From: Polydactylus sextarius
Lineage: Eukaryota; Chordata; Actinopteri; Polynemidae
Reading direction: 5' to 3'
DNA length: 64,000 nucleotides
Assembly (NCBI GenBank): GCA_016801845.1
Contig: CM028919.1
Coordinates: forward strand, 1,842,001 to 1,906,000
Made by a program: the position numbers and the translations under genes. The notes below the pieces were generated by a model. It was given only the letters and a program-made list of their open reading frames with translations. It had not been told where the DNA came from and did no database searches. Shown here in pieces: positions 37,624 through 50,748 of this stretch; the stretch's first letter is position 1, and each line of letters starts with the position of its first letter.

Positions 37624-38794
37624 CCTCAAGCGCTCTTCAGATATTCCTCGTTGATAAACACACACACACTGATCACCATTCTTTAGGGTGACTCACTGGT
37701 GTTTTGACAAACGTATTTCTTTTTTTAATCAGTGGACACATAATCCAGGTAAAGACATGACTCACTTTTAATTCAGTACCCAAAAGGTGAGGCAAGGATA
37801 GCAGGGGATTAGAGCTCAAAGTGGATTACTTAAAGGGATGATTCATGATGTGTTGGATAAAGTGGGAAGGCACAGTAATTAATGAGGTGCATCAAATTCT
37901 GCTTTCTTTCTTCAGTGCTGGTTTAACTGATTACTTATCCAGTTGTATCCAGCTGGAGGCATTATGGTTTTGGTTTGTCTGTCCATCCATACATCCACCA
38001 CAGTCTGAACATCATATTTCATTAAGGTCTTGAAGGAACCTCACTTACTCTAGATACTTTGGATAAACTGGAGAGATCTTTGTAGTTAAAAATGAGTTTC
38101 TAAACCAATGCTCACCAATCATTCCAAGGTTTGCCCTTGTAAAGCAGCCATCGATTAAAAAAATATTATTATTATCTGATATATTATACCTATAACCTTT
38201 TGTGTGTTGGAAATATTTATATTTGCATTTTACATGAGGTTACACAAATAACATCCAGCCCACCTAGGACACAGAATGAAAATAAAAACTATGTTGTTTA
38301 AGACAAAGCAACCATCTGCCCTCAGACTTGACAGTTTGACTCCTGGTTGCTTTGTGATTGGATTGTCATTTTCTAATTTCATTCAGGTCTGAAAACTGGG
38401 TCAGAATTATAATTCCATCATTACACAGTATGAGGACCTTGCTTGTTGAGTTTCATATACAGTTCCCTGTTATCTACCTGTACATTAATACCATGTGACT
38501 GTATTTAGATCTTCTGTTTCAAAATTTAAAATGTATTGACTTTACAGTAACAAACCTTAGTTGTTATGGAGTTGATAAGTATTGTTGTTTGATATAACCA
38601 CTATGCCTCATTGCCTGCGTGACGTGCAACATCATGATCTAGAGTTTTGATAAGTTTTCATTTTGACTTGCAAAAATACACAGTAAAGAGATGCATTGAT
38701 TAACAACATTTTACCATAACCTGGTTGACTGACAACCTTCACAGACAATAGTCATATTGACATCATTGAAGCAACATACATAGAACTGCGATCA

Positions 38795-38945
38795 CTGTCT
38801 AGAGCACAGGTGTCAGGTGTTTTTTTTTTTTTTTACTTGGCCTGTAAGATAATATCAAATGTCTAACAAGAGCGGGCATGCACTGCTAATACTGCAAGCC
38901 CCAAGACACAACAATACAATGCAATGGACTGTTAATAGTTTGATG
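38795..38945 (+). repeat. Possible interspersed repeat
   Basis: The phrases 'gcacaggtgtcaggtg', a poly(T) run, 'ttggcctgtaagataatatc' and 'ctgctaatactgcaagcccc' resemble a widespread fish repeat. The family was not identified, and the match is phrase-level only. Confidence 0.35.
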
Positions 38946-40289
38946 TTTGGATTTTCATTGAAGGACATTCGTTTTTGGCCGTCGTTGTCCTGTGGAAAAA
39001 ATGTTTTCATTGGAAATTACTAGAAAGAAAGGCATAAGAAATGAATACCACTGATGCCACTGAAATTTTATCTTTATGTTTATAAGCAATAACTAATAGG
39101 CCTAAGCTTTGGGATACTTGTTCCAAATTCAATTTGTCAAAAATTAAGTCCATGTTTACATATGAAGAAATAATATATCATATCATGTAACAGACATGCT
39201 AACAACAGCAGTGGTCGCCTGTATTAAAATATTGAGCACAGAGTAGGAGAAAGCAAATAGCATCTTTGTGATGCTTAATCTCAGCTTGTTTAGCCTTTCA
39301 TCTAATTATTGTTTCCACAATATTCATTTTAGTTTTCCACACTGACACTGATGGTCAGTGTGACCCCACCACTGATCATTGTTTACAGATTTTATTTTAT
39401 TTTTTACAAATAAAGATATTTTTCTACACATATACAAACTTATTTTTTTAATTTAAATATTAGTTGTGATTATCACTTAGCAAGCAAGACCTAATTTGAG
39501 CCGAAATGTATGTACACAGACACACACACACACACACACAACTGATGCCCAGGGAATAAAGGATCAATTCATCACAGAGCTGACGGCTTGATTATTATTG
39601 GTTTCATCATCACCATCATTGTAAAAGCCATAATCTTCTCACTTATTGTTTTCACCAGAAGCCATGTTTTATGATAATATGAACACACAGACAGCTGGAG
39701 AAACAGCCAGGAAGGTCTGCAGAAGCCATCTGCTCCTGTTGGGGTAACAATGGCACAGCTAGTGGACCACTGACTATGTAACAGCAGTTTCAGATTCAAA
39801 GAGATTGTGTTTTCTACTTAATGCACAGCAGACAGAAGTGCTGAAGTGAGATAGTGTGATAATAGTGTCTCTGAACCAAATTAAAAGGAAGTTTGTGACT
39901 GTTTCGTCTTCCACCGTGTTTATTCCTATCAAATGTCACATGTCTGCCTAACTCACTCAGCAGTCTTGCCATTGTCAGGCACAGAAGCAGTGATATGAGA
40001 GAAATGTCTTCAGGGTCCATGTTATTAGGTCAGAGCAGCCTGTGTAGTCTGTGTGTATGTATCTCAGTTCTGGCATCTTGCCTATTTTTCATGTGTGACA
40101 CCTGTGGTTCCATTATTTCTAATGTAATTGAACACAGTCATATGAGAAGGGTATTCCCAAAAATCTAATGATGCCCATATTCTGAACACATTCTACTGTT
40201 AAGACATACTTATTGTGAGTGTTTCTTATGCTATTTGATTTATTTGGACCTCCATCTCAAGGCGCCCAATGAAGGTTTCAGCATTATTA

Positions 40290-40460
40290 GGCATGTCCAA
40301 CTACTGTGGGAATGCCTTGGGAATCCCCAGGAAGAGCTGAGAGAGAATATATCACTGGGGAAAAGGACTCATGGGCTACTCTGCTGTAAAGCTGCCACTG
40401 CAGCTTTGATTGATGATGACAAAGGTTTTATGAACGATAATGCTATCCTGCCAATATGGG
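40290..40460 (+). pseudogene. LINE 3' coding end, truncated
   Basis: The frame contains W-E-C-L-G-N-P-Q-E-E-L followed by a diverged G-L-L-C-C segment. This matches the C-terminal end of teleost non-LTR reverse transcriptase proteins (usual form W-E-R-L-G-I-P-Q-E-E-L, then W-A-A-L-L and L-L-P-P). The end runs into 'gattgatgatgacaaagg', the degenerate equivalent of the usual 'gat(gga)n' tail. Only ~150 bases survive, consistent with 5' truncation at insertion. It is sense on plus. Confidence 0.7.
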
Positions 40461-40534
40461 CATGAAAACACCTTAAGTGCTTCCTTTTTTGGTTAATGAG
40501 CTCCTTGCTTCAGTCAGTGGACATTGACGCAGCC

Positions 40535-40800
40535 CAAAGGTGAAGATGGTTGAGATGGATGGACTGCAACAGCAGAAGACCATGTCAGGTCTTAATATCT
40601 ATGAATCGTGGTTTGAACACTACATATTGTTGTGGCTGATTATGTGCATCTGTTTATTGCCACAATTTACCTTCTGCTAAAGGTTATCTCCAGAATAATA
40701 ATGAAATATGTTATAAAGCAAAAGTTATCGCCAATTGGTTTCATGTACAATGACAATGAGTTAACTGTCAGTTTCAATGGCACCGGTACTGACTAACAAA
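40535..40800 (+). pseudogene. Tc1/mariner transposase relic
   Basis: Two short blocks match a fish Tc1-like transposase gene: 'gatggactgcaacagcagaa' followed by 'gacca' (40557-40581), and 'caatgacaatgagttaactg' (40748 on), the latter equivalent to the usual H-D-N-E-F-T-V region near the catalytic core. The sequence between them is unrelated or too diverged, so most of the gene is deleted. No terminal inverted repeats were identified. It lies just 3' of the LINE tail. Confidence 0.5.
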
Positions 40801-41954
40801 TTGTTCATATTGTTGCATCTTTAGAGGTAAGAATGTCAAATTAGTAATGTATTCTTGCTGCAGTTGATGCAGTCCCTCAACTACAGAGGCTTTTATTTAG
40901 GTTATTAAATTTATTCCAGTGTGCTATAATACAATAATATAGTACATAAATATACAAACACATTAACAAAAATGTCTGTAGCCTAAAATGTAGGCTGAAG
41001 CTACAGCTACTACTAAAGAAACCCTTAAAAATCTGTTGTAAGATGCTTCCTTGTTTTCTATCTGCTGTTTTAATTGGTATTTGTTGTTTTAATTTGCTGT
41101 GAGTGAAGTCTCAGCTCTTCCTCCGTGTTTACCTGTAGTCTTTATCAAAGGAATATGATATCCACAAGATATTTAATGCACTAACTGATCAGTATAACAA
41201 CTTGTTGAGTTATTTCATAATCACTCCCCCACTGACATGGTTTTTTCATTCAGTTCTTTCGACCTTGCAGCAGCTTCAAAGGGTATAAACATGAATTCAG
41301 GTGGGTGTTCTGCACCTCAATGTAGAAGACTTGTTTAATGAAGCCAGGATGTGTTGCCCACATGGCTGCTTTGACGTTTATCTCTGGCTTCACTATAAAC
41401 AGATTGAAAAATAATGACAAATGTGACACCCTCATAAGAAAACAGAAACATGAAAAGATGTACTTAAAGAATGATGGTCACGATGTTCAAGTATCTTCAT
41501 AGTGTTCAATTGGAGCTCCAGGTCAGTTTGATCTCAAGATCAACCCAAGTTTATTGATGCTGCTGCCACTGAGAGAACTTGACAAACAGCTGTGTTTATG
41601 TGATTGGTCAATATAATAATATATTCAACTGTTTTGGTAGAGCCATCTGTGTTAGCGATGTGTTTAATGCCCCTTTAATACAGGACTCAGGCTGATCTGA
41701 ATGCAGATTCTGTTCCAGCAGGTTTCTTATCTTTAGCAGCAGGAAGTTTAACAAAAGTTTCAATGTAGACATGAGTGGAAATAATTCATGGACAAAAACC
41801 TCGTGCTCAAAAGTAGTTATGCGCATGTGAGTCAACCTCAACCTTTTTAATGTACATTACATACAACTTCAGAGTTAGGATGGTAATACAGAGCCAAGTA
41901 TTACACGCTGCACTACGTAGCAAACGGAGTGTGTCTGTCTGTACAGAATTTTTT

Positions 41955-42125
41955 CTTCCTCCATGGGGCTGCCATGTCACAGGAGGTAGAGCAGCTTGCT
42001 CACATATCAGATGATCAGTAATTTGATCCTCAGCTCCTTCAGGCTGCATGTTGAAGTTTGTATTTGAATGGCCAGGAAGCCTAAAACTATATAAATGCAG
42101 TCCACTTGCATTTAAGTTACTGATA
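41955..42125 (+). repeat. SINE-like element with internal deletion
   Basis: 'gctgccatgtcacaggaggt' followed by 'agagc' resembles the tRNA-like A-box start of a common teleost repeat, and 'agtaatttgatcctcagctc' the degenerate B-box region. The end, 'actatataaatgcagtccac', is the usual tail. The middle section normally present is missing. I do not assign a named family. Confidence 0.6.
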
Positions 42126-45100
42126 TAATGTACTGTACATCTTCTATCTATGTATTCAGTCCATTAGTCTAATGATATCTTTCCTGTGACATATGATGTA
42201 TATGTTCTTGCTTCGCTGCCATCAATTATGTCACATTCTCTCTTTGATGTATTCAAAAAGCAGGTGATCCACTGGTCAACCTCTGCCAGCCTCATTAAGT
42301 ATGTTATTTATTCCTTAACAATCAGCAATCCAAATTCTCTTCGAGCTGCTTGAGATCTCCACTCACACTCACCTATCAATGCCTTGCAGGAGGCAGCCAG
42401 GCAGACAGGCGAGAGAGGGAGAGTCAGACATAAATCAACACTGGGAACTGTTCCCAATGTGGAGGCTGTAAATCAAGGTTGGGAAAAGCGGCCCAACAAC
42501 CGTGGTCACCATCACACTTGCATCAATGCCTCAGTGAGTCACGCAACACAGCACTGAGGGGTTAGAGGGTGGTAGGCTGATGGGTGTTTTGGAGAGAGAG
42601 CTGTGACAGTGAGGGAATCACGCCAAGGAAAGGAAGGATGTGTAGCATTAGAATAAATTAAAGAGCTGGAATACCACTGCTAATACTTGAATTTTAGTTG
42701 TTGTATTCACTCATTAGTTTATTGTATTTGCTGTGGATGTTCATGGTTCCCAAAGAATGATCCATACAAATGTTGGTCGTCCTTGTGTCAAAAATGGGCT
42801 CCTGCAGCATCTTAAAGTGAAAACACCAGATATTATCAGATGGATAACTGCCTAGACATTGCATTTATAGTCACTATTGGTAAGACAAATTATATCACAA
42901 TCATCACTGCCTTTAATTTCACAGCAGCGTGTAATAACAGTGTGTGTCGACAGGGACCGGGAGCAGTGTTTTCAAATCCAGCAGTAACAAAACTGGGAGT
43001 GTGATGCCAATTATAAATGACAATCTTAGTGGGTTGTCCCTCTACCAGCCATCTATTGAATATATATCATGAATCTCACCAAAGCTGATCTGTCACATTT
43101 CACTTAGTAGTCCTTCAGCCTCAAAACAAAATAATGTTTATCTCCATCAGCTGGGGATAAGGAGGTGTCTACTACAGGGTTTTAATATCTGTTATAACAC
43201 GCCTCAACATAATTATGGATGATGCTATTAAATATTTGGCAAGAGGAGATGTGTTAATAATAACAAATACAAAGTACAGAATTATAAATATCCAAAGCAC
43301 CAGGTTACTTACGTCATCCAACCAAACTCAATCGTTAGATTGTATTTCTTATTGTTTTGATTTGTATTTCTTAATTCTAACATCAGTATCCACTATTGTT
43401 AACTAAATTATATTTTCCTCCTACATCTGCCAAAGTACACAGTAAGTAAAATGTTATAGGTACGTTGGTATATTATAGGTATTATAGGAAGATATAGAAA
43501 AGCTTGATTTTTCACAGATTTTTCACAGGATCTCGCCAAATAGTATAGATAAGTAAGAATATTCATAGCACGTCTGGTCCTGTCAGAACACACACTGCCA
43601 TGGAAATAGAGGCCTAATGTCTAAATCAAAGGACACAAATACATTTACATACACAGAGCAATGGAATTAAACAAGACATGCAATGTTATGTATCTGCAAA
43701 AGAAAGCTAAAAGAAATTAAAAAAAAAAAAAAAATTTTTTAAAAACAGACCCAGCACCTACAAAGAGCCAGAGCGAGATGCTTCACTACTGTGATGCCTG
43801 ATCAACCTGTGACATTACCAAAGACAATGGACTGGACCAAATCAAATGATTAGTGTGACAGTAGCAAACAGATGCTGTAATAATAGAAACAGAGTTCTCT
43901 GGTTTATTTGACTGGTGCTCGGTGCAGACAGGTCAATGCAGAGGTGTGGCTCTTCCTCTCAGTGGCAACCAGCAGCTGCAGCTAGACCTCCACCCATCAT
44001 GACATTATGACAAAGCACCCGCTCAACTGACTTTACACACCAGCAAGTCTCCCACTGTTTTCATGTGTCTGCACTGGAAGACAACAAAAAGAGAGAAACT
44101 GACGCACAGAAGTGTCGACCCTTAGATCCCACCATGTTAGTTAAATGCCATCCGTTTAATGAGCTGAGTAAAAGCAAAGCAGCTCAGCCACCACGAGACA
44201 CAGAAAAGAGGATAAGCCCCAACACCAACCCCCACCCCATCTTCTCCTTTATTTCAAGTGCTGGTGGAGATAGATAAAAAAAAAAATCCTAATCTTTGAA
44301 TTGCAGATTCCTTGGCCTTTTTATGTAGCAGGGATCTGGCATTAGGCCAAAAGGGATGTAAATTCCATATTTAGGAAAGGTTAAGAATAGTGGTGGAGAG
44401 TTAAAGATGGAGGGAGAAAAATACCCTAACAAACAATTAAAATACAAATTACATGTGATGTGAATTAATTCACGTAGAAAAAAAGAGTTCAGCTAATTTC
44501 TCATTTAAGTGGCATTGACCATCTTATAAGGAATCAAATTACTGTTTATTCCTTTGCTGCTGGAAAGCGTAAAGAGTCTACATTGATTGTGAATAATTAA
44601 GAACACAACCAGAGGTTTTCTTTCAGTGCAAAGAAAAAAAGGCAGAGGTGGCAGTTCATGCACTGATTGCATGTTCAACTACAACACAATAAAACAGTTG
44701 TTATCTCAGAATGTTCTGTTCAAGATTCATCAAATCACTGGAAATCCAAGTTTCTACATAAAGCAAAGAATGTGCCTTTTCTTCAGCCTGTGGGGAGAAA
44801 ATACATGGGGGAAATGAATAAAGGGCTTTCTTTTAATAGACACTAGTTTAGGTCTGAGCCAGCCAGTTGTAGCACAATTGAAATACAGCTTGGGTAGAAT
44901 TCTCAGCACAAAAGGATGTGATATAAAACACCTGCCATCTTGTGATTGGGTGAAGAAAAGGGGCTCAGGAGGCCCCATTCTCTCCATAGGCGCCCTTATC
45001 ACTGCCTGCAGGGCCGATGCCATTAACCTGTGCCTTACTGGCTAACCATGCTTAGATTAGCTTTCTGATTTTACAGTCTCAAATCAGACACACACACATA

Positions 45101-45685
45101 AATAATAGCAATTGCTGAGAGAGCCAAGCAAGCCCACATAGTTAAACTGCCTCAGAAGCCATGATACCATGTGTGATAGCACACACACCAGACAGATAAA
45201 ATGTCTAATAAGCCTTCAAGGTCATGACTTTGCTTTCTAACAGTCTGATCAAGTAACATGACACTGGACAGGTGAAATCAGTGGTATCGTTGCAACAACA
45301 ATAAAATCTGATATATTTCATTTCATGCAGGTCCCCAAATGTGAGAGAACATTGTGGAAACACTCGGGCTTCTTTTTTTTTTTTTTTGACAAGTTTTTCC
45401 CTTAGAGAGATATTTAATTCTTTATTGCATTTGACTAGATTTGGCCTCATATCTGATTTGTTCAGCAATTCAAGTTTGAGCACTGTTTGTTCTATTTTCA
45501 AATGCGACAAACAGCAATTCTTTTTTTCATTTTTTTCTTTTTTTTTTTTTTTTGAAAATTAGTTCAACTTAAAAGATTAAAAAGACATTAGTTAAATCCA
45601 AAGCGAGTGTAGTGAATGTTTCACAGTTGGACTCCTGCCAATACGGGTGAATTACAGTGTCAGACACTTTCGAACAATGCATTAC

Positions 45686-46372
45686 CTTCACTGCAGAAGC
45701 GGCCCTTGTACTCTGTTTTGGAGCAGTCACAGATCGGCTGTCCATCCACCACTGAGCATGTTCCACCATTTTCACATGGGTTCACAGTGCACCACCCTTC
45801 CGACTCCAGGGGCACCTTAAGGCTTCCCAGCATCAGGGGCTGCGAGATGCCGTATTTGAGGTCTGTAATTGTGCCCTTGAAGGGCTGCATGTTTCGTGCC
45901 GTGGGCAGTGTGAGTGCACCATTGCGGATATCCTGAGGCACTCCACCCAGGAACAGGTCACTGACTATTTTCATGAACTGACGCTGAGGTCGCACCTCAT
46001 CAGCTGCGGCTTGGCCATCCAGTATCAGCACTGTGCGTAGATTATACCTGCTCAAAGTGGCAAAGTGCCAATTGCCATCATCCACTCGTCTGTCAGACAC
46101 AACTGTGGTCTCAGCGCAGTCGATGCTGAAACGCAGCTGCAGTCTGCCCTCCACCACCGACAGCTGCAGAAAGTCACAGTAGCCTCCATCATCAAAGTAC
46201 AGCATCAGCGCCTCTGAGGCGTCCGTCTTGAACTGGAAGCTGAGGTCACCACGGGTGCTGGCATCCCAGCGGAGGTAGCGTGCCCACTGACCTGGTGCGC
46301 CTAAAAACTCCAGTCCCAGACATGTGCTGAGGAACATTTGCAGCCTGATAGAAAAACCTATAAGATCCATAG
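45686..46372 (-). CDS. nrxn3: Alpha-neurexin first coding exon (signal peptide, LNS1, EGF-A)
   Basis: Neurexins are presynaptic single-pass adhesion receptors that bind neuroligins, LRRTMs, cerebellins and others and organise synapses. This exon encodes 228 residues plus one base of the next codon. Residues 1-19 are a short hydrophobic signal peptide. Residues 20-190 are LNS1, starting L-E-F-L-G and containing Q-W-A-R-Y-L-R-W-D-A-S-T-R, Y-F-D-D-G-G, C-D-F-L and S-D-L-F-L-G-G-V-P. Residues 194-226 are an EGF module with all six cysteines (194, 199, 205, 214, 216, 226). The W-D-A-S-T-R block and D-L-K-Y-G match NRXN3 rather than NRXN1 or NRXN2 as I recall them; 3a versus 3b is open. The ATG at 46370 has G at -3 and +4. 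A CAG acceptor sits two bases upstream, and the exon ends GAA-G|GTAATG. Eight further codons to a stop at 45660 are intronic read-through. The signal peptide is shorter than in mammals. Confidence 0.95.
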
Positions 46373-46395
46373 CTGCAAAGAATTAATCCAAAAGG
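46373..46395 (-). promoter_or_regulatory. nrxn3: 3' splice acceptor of first coding exon
   Basis: On minus, 'ttaattctttgcag' ends at 46373, two bases before the start codon. This implies that nearly all the 5' UTR comes from one or more upstream noncoding exons. The tract is moderately pyrimidine-rich. An alternative is that transcription starts nearby and this CAG is not used. Confidence 0.6.
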
Positions 46396-46479
46396 TATGT
46401 GAGGAGAATTCAATCAAACTGAAATTTTAAGGTTCTTAGACTGAATTTCCAGGATCCAAAGTTTTATCAACAATACATG

Positions 46480-46556
46480 TAGATATAGATATAGATATAG
46501 ATATATAGATATAGATATATAGATATATAGATATAGATATAGATATATATATAGAT
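46480..46556. repeat. (ATAGAT)n/(ATATAG)n microsatellite
   Basis: GATATA and TATAGA units in mixed order, about 110 bases upstream of the neurexin start codon. Confidence 0.95.
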
Positions 46557-47529
46557 TCTATATAAGGGAAAAGGGCAGTAACAGGAGAACAGTCGTTGTA
46601 GTCGTAGTTAACAGTCTTAAGGTGAATCACATTAGAATATTGTCCAGTAGCTGCAGGACGATCATGTGGAGGAATTGTTGCTTTTCTTCGTAAGGTGAAT
46701 GAGTGACAGAGGGAGAGGGGAGGAGGAGGTGATGGTTTAATATGATTTTACTCTTCAAAACAGATGATATCGAGACTCATGGTGCAAGGCCTGATGGGAT
46801 GGACCTCTCTGTCTATAAGAACGAGTGGAATTTCCTCCTTCATGTTGTCCACTGGGAAATGGTGCTGACGAGGGATCCACTGGCCTCTTTCACGTCCATC
46901 ACTGTCAGGAAAAGAGAGGAAAGCGGGAAGTTACAACAGTGCTGATTTTAATGGCAAACACATGACATGTCGCGTGTGTTTGTATAATCTAAATAAAAGG
47001 TTACATCAGTGATGAAGATGTCCTAACAAAAGAAATAAATAGTGGTGGTTCAATATATTGTACTCACTGATCAAAATGGTGAATTCTCAAAAAACACAAT
47101 CCGTTCTAAAACATCCATTAACATAGACTGAACAAGAGAGACATTACCTTTTAGATTCATTTAATTAAAGCCACGTCTACAGTAACAGGAGGAGGACGAG
47201 TCAGCACAAATAAATAAAGGCCAGCTCATAGATACAAATAAAAAAAAAAAACAAGGCTGGATAAACTCCTGGTGTTGGACACAAAAGATGCATGTACATT
47301 TAATTGCTTTCATTTAATTCCACCACAACATAATCATGCTGTTTCATATGGCACTTTGTTGTGGATGAATCATCTTCTTTTCATTCACTTTTACTTAAAC
47401 CTTGAATATGAGCTCAAACTACAGCTACTTAGAGCATTGTTAAGAGAACAACATGTGGATGTGGGTATTTGCTGGACAGTCAGCTACGTGCATGAGTCCA
47501 ACTACTTAACACTTATCACTGCATATAAA

Positions 47530-47557
47530 TTTATATATATATATATATATATATATG
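47530..47557. repeat. (TA)n microsatellite
   Basis: About 13 TA units. Confidence 0.85.
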
Positions 47558-49764
47558 TATTTAGGAGGTAGGGGAATCTGCTGAATAATAAATATTAAAA
47601 AGTACATATCTTTTTACATTTTTACATATCTTTATGTGAAAAAAGGAGAAATTAAGATTTCCACTACACAATAATAAAACTAGTAGGTAAAACTGAAATT
47701 TTAAATTATCAATTAAAGCGTCTTCATCCAAAATAATAATCACCTTTAAAAATTTCACATAAAAAATAGCCATTAGAGGTTCAGTAAACACATATTACAT
47801 GTGGATTTTGTTGTAGTGAAAGTTAACTAAAGGTGCAGTAATGCAGTGGTGTCTTCACAGCTAACATGTACTGTAGTGTTGACAGTCACCAATCCTAATT
47901 AAAAGTGCCTGTGATAGGGTTGCATTTTTTCTCTCCTCCACAAAGGTTGTCTGGAGTTATCGGTCATCTGCTGGGTAAATTAGTCTCATTATTCTCATGG
48001 CAGTGCATGACTATCAGTCAGCCAGGCAGACTGCTTTTATCTGATGACCAGCCTGGAGAGACAGCCTCCTCCTCAATTCTGTCCAATACTAAGAGGCAGA
48101 AGAAATCACGAGAAGGCATTGATTTCATATCCACTAACAAAATGGTCATATTTTACATGTTTTTCCTTATTTTATGGAAATCCTCCTTCATTTTGAAAAT
48201 ACACTGCAAAAAATATTAAACTATAATTCTTAACTTTACATTTAAGGGGACGGTGAAGACCAGTTTTTATCAGGAAGTTGTTCATGATGGATTTTGATTT
48301 TTCTTTTTGATTATTGACCTGTAGGAATTAGCTGGAACCAACAATCTGAGATGGCTCTTTGTCAGTTACAGCCCTTTGGTTTTATTTGCATTGTTTTTGT
48401 TTTCTTAAAATGTAGTTATGTGATTCTTTATGTTTTTCAGTCTCAGGTGAAACTTAAAACAGATCTCAATCTCACTCAGACTATGGGATTGAATAAGGTC
48501 TGCATTTCTTATGTTTACTTTTATTGAATCCAGCTCTATGGGTTACAGTACATTCTAAAAGGGTTCAGTAAAATGTGTAAATGTATCTGCCAAATTAACC
48601 AGAACAAACATCAAAACATCGAAAATGGACTGAGCTTGTGTCTGTACTTGTCCTGTGAACTGGCTTGAAACATCTTGGCCATTTTCATTACTGAGGCTTT
48701 AGCGACAGCCTGTGCAACCTTCACAAACCTTAGATCTCGGTGCAAAGGGAAGTAATCCATGAAATGTGCATACGTTGGTCGCTGCTTAGCAAAGAGTCAC
48801 GTTGCTGTTTTTCGCTATAAAAGGACAAACATTCTCAGGACTCAGTGACATTCAGCAATGACACAGAGCGTCAATTAGCTGGGATGCAGACATGGTTGTC
48901 AAAAGAGAATGAGAGAGAATGAACCACCAGAGGATCACTTTGCTGGTCTCAGAACAGTTCCATGACAACGAGGCATCACATTCAAGTACCTTGATGGATT
49001 TTGAAGTGTGTGATCAATTGAAAGAGAAATATCCTCTTAATCAAGATGGAGGCTCACGCATGACTAACATGACAGTGCCTTAATAGTTTCTGTTTCTCAA
49101 AAGCATCTTTACGTTAAGATAATCTGAACTCATTGACAACAATTACCCAAAGATCCTTTTTAATCCCATGATGCCTTGGGGACACAAGGATAAGGTCAAT
49201 AAAAGCCAGGGTCCATTATTACCCTTCATGTCTATGCTGAGGAATGCTGATCCATGCTCATATTTTACATACATTTTGTACGTAAACTCACAACAAGGTG
49301 TAACCACACTGACCTGCTGCAGCAGTGTAACACTGCATGGTGACAGAACCAGCTGAGGAAAACCTGACCAAAGCTGAGCAGCTCTAAACCTCCACAGCAG
49401 GTCAACATGGCCCTTTCCATGCTCTCCTGTCGTATGAGAATTAACTACACCTGTTCACAGCACAACTCAGCGTGGATATCCCAGCTGTATAGAAAAAAGG
49501 TCATTAGTAAATAAAGAGCGACTGCTGGTCAATGAATGCCACTGTGAACAGTATTCATCACCATATGATGTTTCAGAAAGAGTGTCGTACGCCTTGTGTT
49601 ATTACTGACGTGGAAAACGCTCGAGTTCAGTCCAGAAGCAGGTTTCTTTTACATTGCAAAAACTCCATGTATGTTGCAGATAAGTAGTTGGACAACTTGG
49701 CTACATCTTTTTACATGACCATTTTAGTAAGTTTTGGACAGTCAAATAACATTAAAAAAAATCA

Positions 49765-49767
<3 letters not shown>

Positions 49768-49811
<44 letters not shown>

Positions 49812-49835
49812 TCATAAAGCATGAACTTGAATGTA

Positions 49836-49910
<75 letters not shown>
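49768..49910. repeat. (TA)n ... (GT)n-(AT)n-(GT)n cluster
   Basis: A TA run at 49768-49807, then 28 unique bases, then GT, AT and GT runs from 49836. It is strongly self-complementary. Confidence 0.95.
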
Positions 49911-50253
49911 TATTATATAGTTTTTAATTTTCGTGTCATGAACATGTACTGAAATGAAATATAAACATTCAAGTTTGAGAATTAGAGTTGATAATTAATT
50001 GTCCAATCTACAAAATGAAATAAGATTTTTCATTTGATGAATTTGTTTGTAGAAACCACCTACAATTATTTGCAGGCCTTCCAAATTCACATATTAGAAA
50101 TACCTTTTGCTCCAACAATAAAAATTTTCTACCTTGAAATTTTTTCTGAGTCTTTATCAAACCTCAGCAGCTCTTAATGCCCGAGGCTGAAATCTATACA
50201 AAAGAGCTGCTTATCAACCTACTATTAAAAAGAGAGATATGAGCCATATAGCA

Positions 50254-50255
<2 letters not shown>

Positions 50256-50307
<52 letters not shown>
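50256..50307. repeat. (TA)26 microsatellite
   Basis: Uninterrupted AT dinucleotides. Confidence 0.95.
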
Positions 50308-50310
<3 letters not shown>

Positions 50311-50503
50311 TTCAACATATATGTTTTAGTTGCGTGTTGAGTTTTGCTTTAGACAAGATAAAAGATAAAATAATTTTCTTGTTAGTCTTTGTAACTTACT
50401 GGTGATTTTTTTTTTTGCTGCAGAAGCATTTTTCAGCATTATCTTTGCTACTTAGTATTATCTCCTTTTTTTTTTTAGTTCTAGCATCACTTTCAGTTTG
50501 CTT

Positions 50504-50505
<2 letters not shown>

Positions 50506-50544
<39 letters not shown>

Positions 50545-50748
50545 TTTTGTCGAGCATCAGGGGTTAAAAGGCTAAACGGCATGACTCATTGTTCTCTGTG
50601 AAAGGCTCCTTTGACAAAACCCACAGGGACGAGTCCACATACACACCCTGACAAAAGGCAGCGGCACTCTGGATCCTATTAACAACCACATGGACTTGGA
50701 CGGAAACAGTGTGTGTGTGTGTGTGTGTGTGTGCGTGTGTGTGTGTGT
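50506..50748. repeat. Two (TG)n microsatellites
   Basis: TG runs at 50506-50543 and 50709-50748 (one CG interruption) flank 165 bases of unique sequence. Confidence 0.95.

Larger units (their letters stand above)
32962..45685 (-). other. nrxn3: 12.7-kb intron between first coding exon and SS1
   Basis: It starts with the GTAATG donor at 45685 and ends at the CCAG acceptor of the 21-nt exon. It contains an (ACTG)n array near 33.7 kb, poly(T) tracts at 34.26-34.33 kb, microsatellites at 36.4, 37.5 and 39.5 kb, and repeat relics at 38.8 and 40.3-42.1 kb. I saw no additional exon with good splice sites and correct phase, though further microexons could hide here. Nothing recognisable is seen in 34.4-36.2 or 42.6-45.3 kb. 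Confidence 0.75.

Noticed and set aside
45660..45685. C-terminal eight codons of the 236-codon neurexin frame
   Set aside because: They follow a good GT donor at 45685-45684 and have no match to neurexin; they are intronic read-through to a stop.
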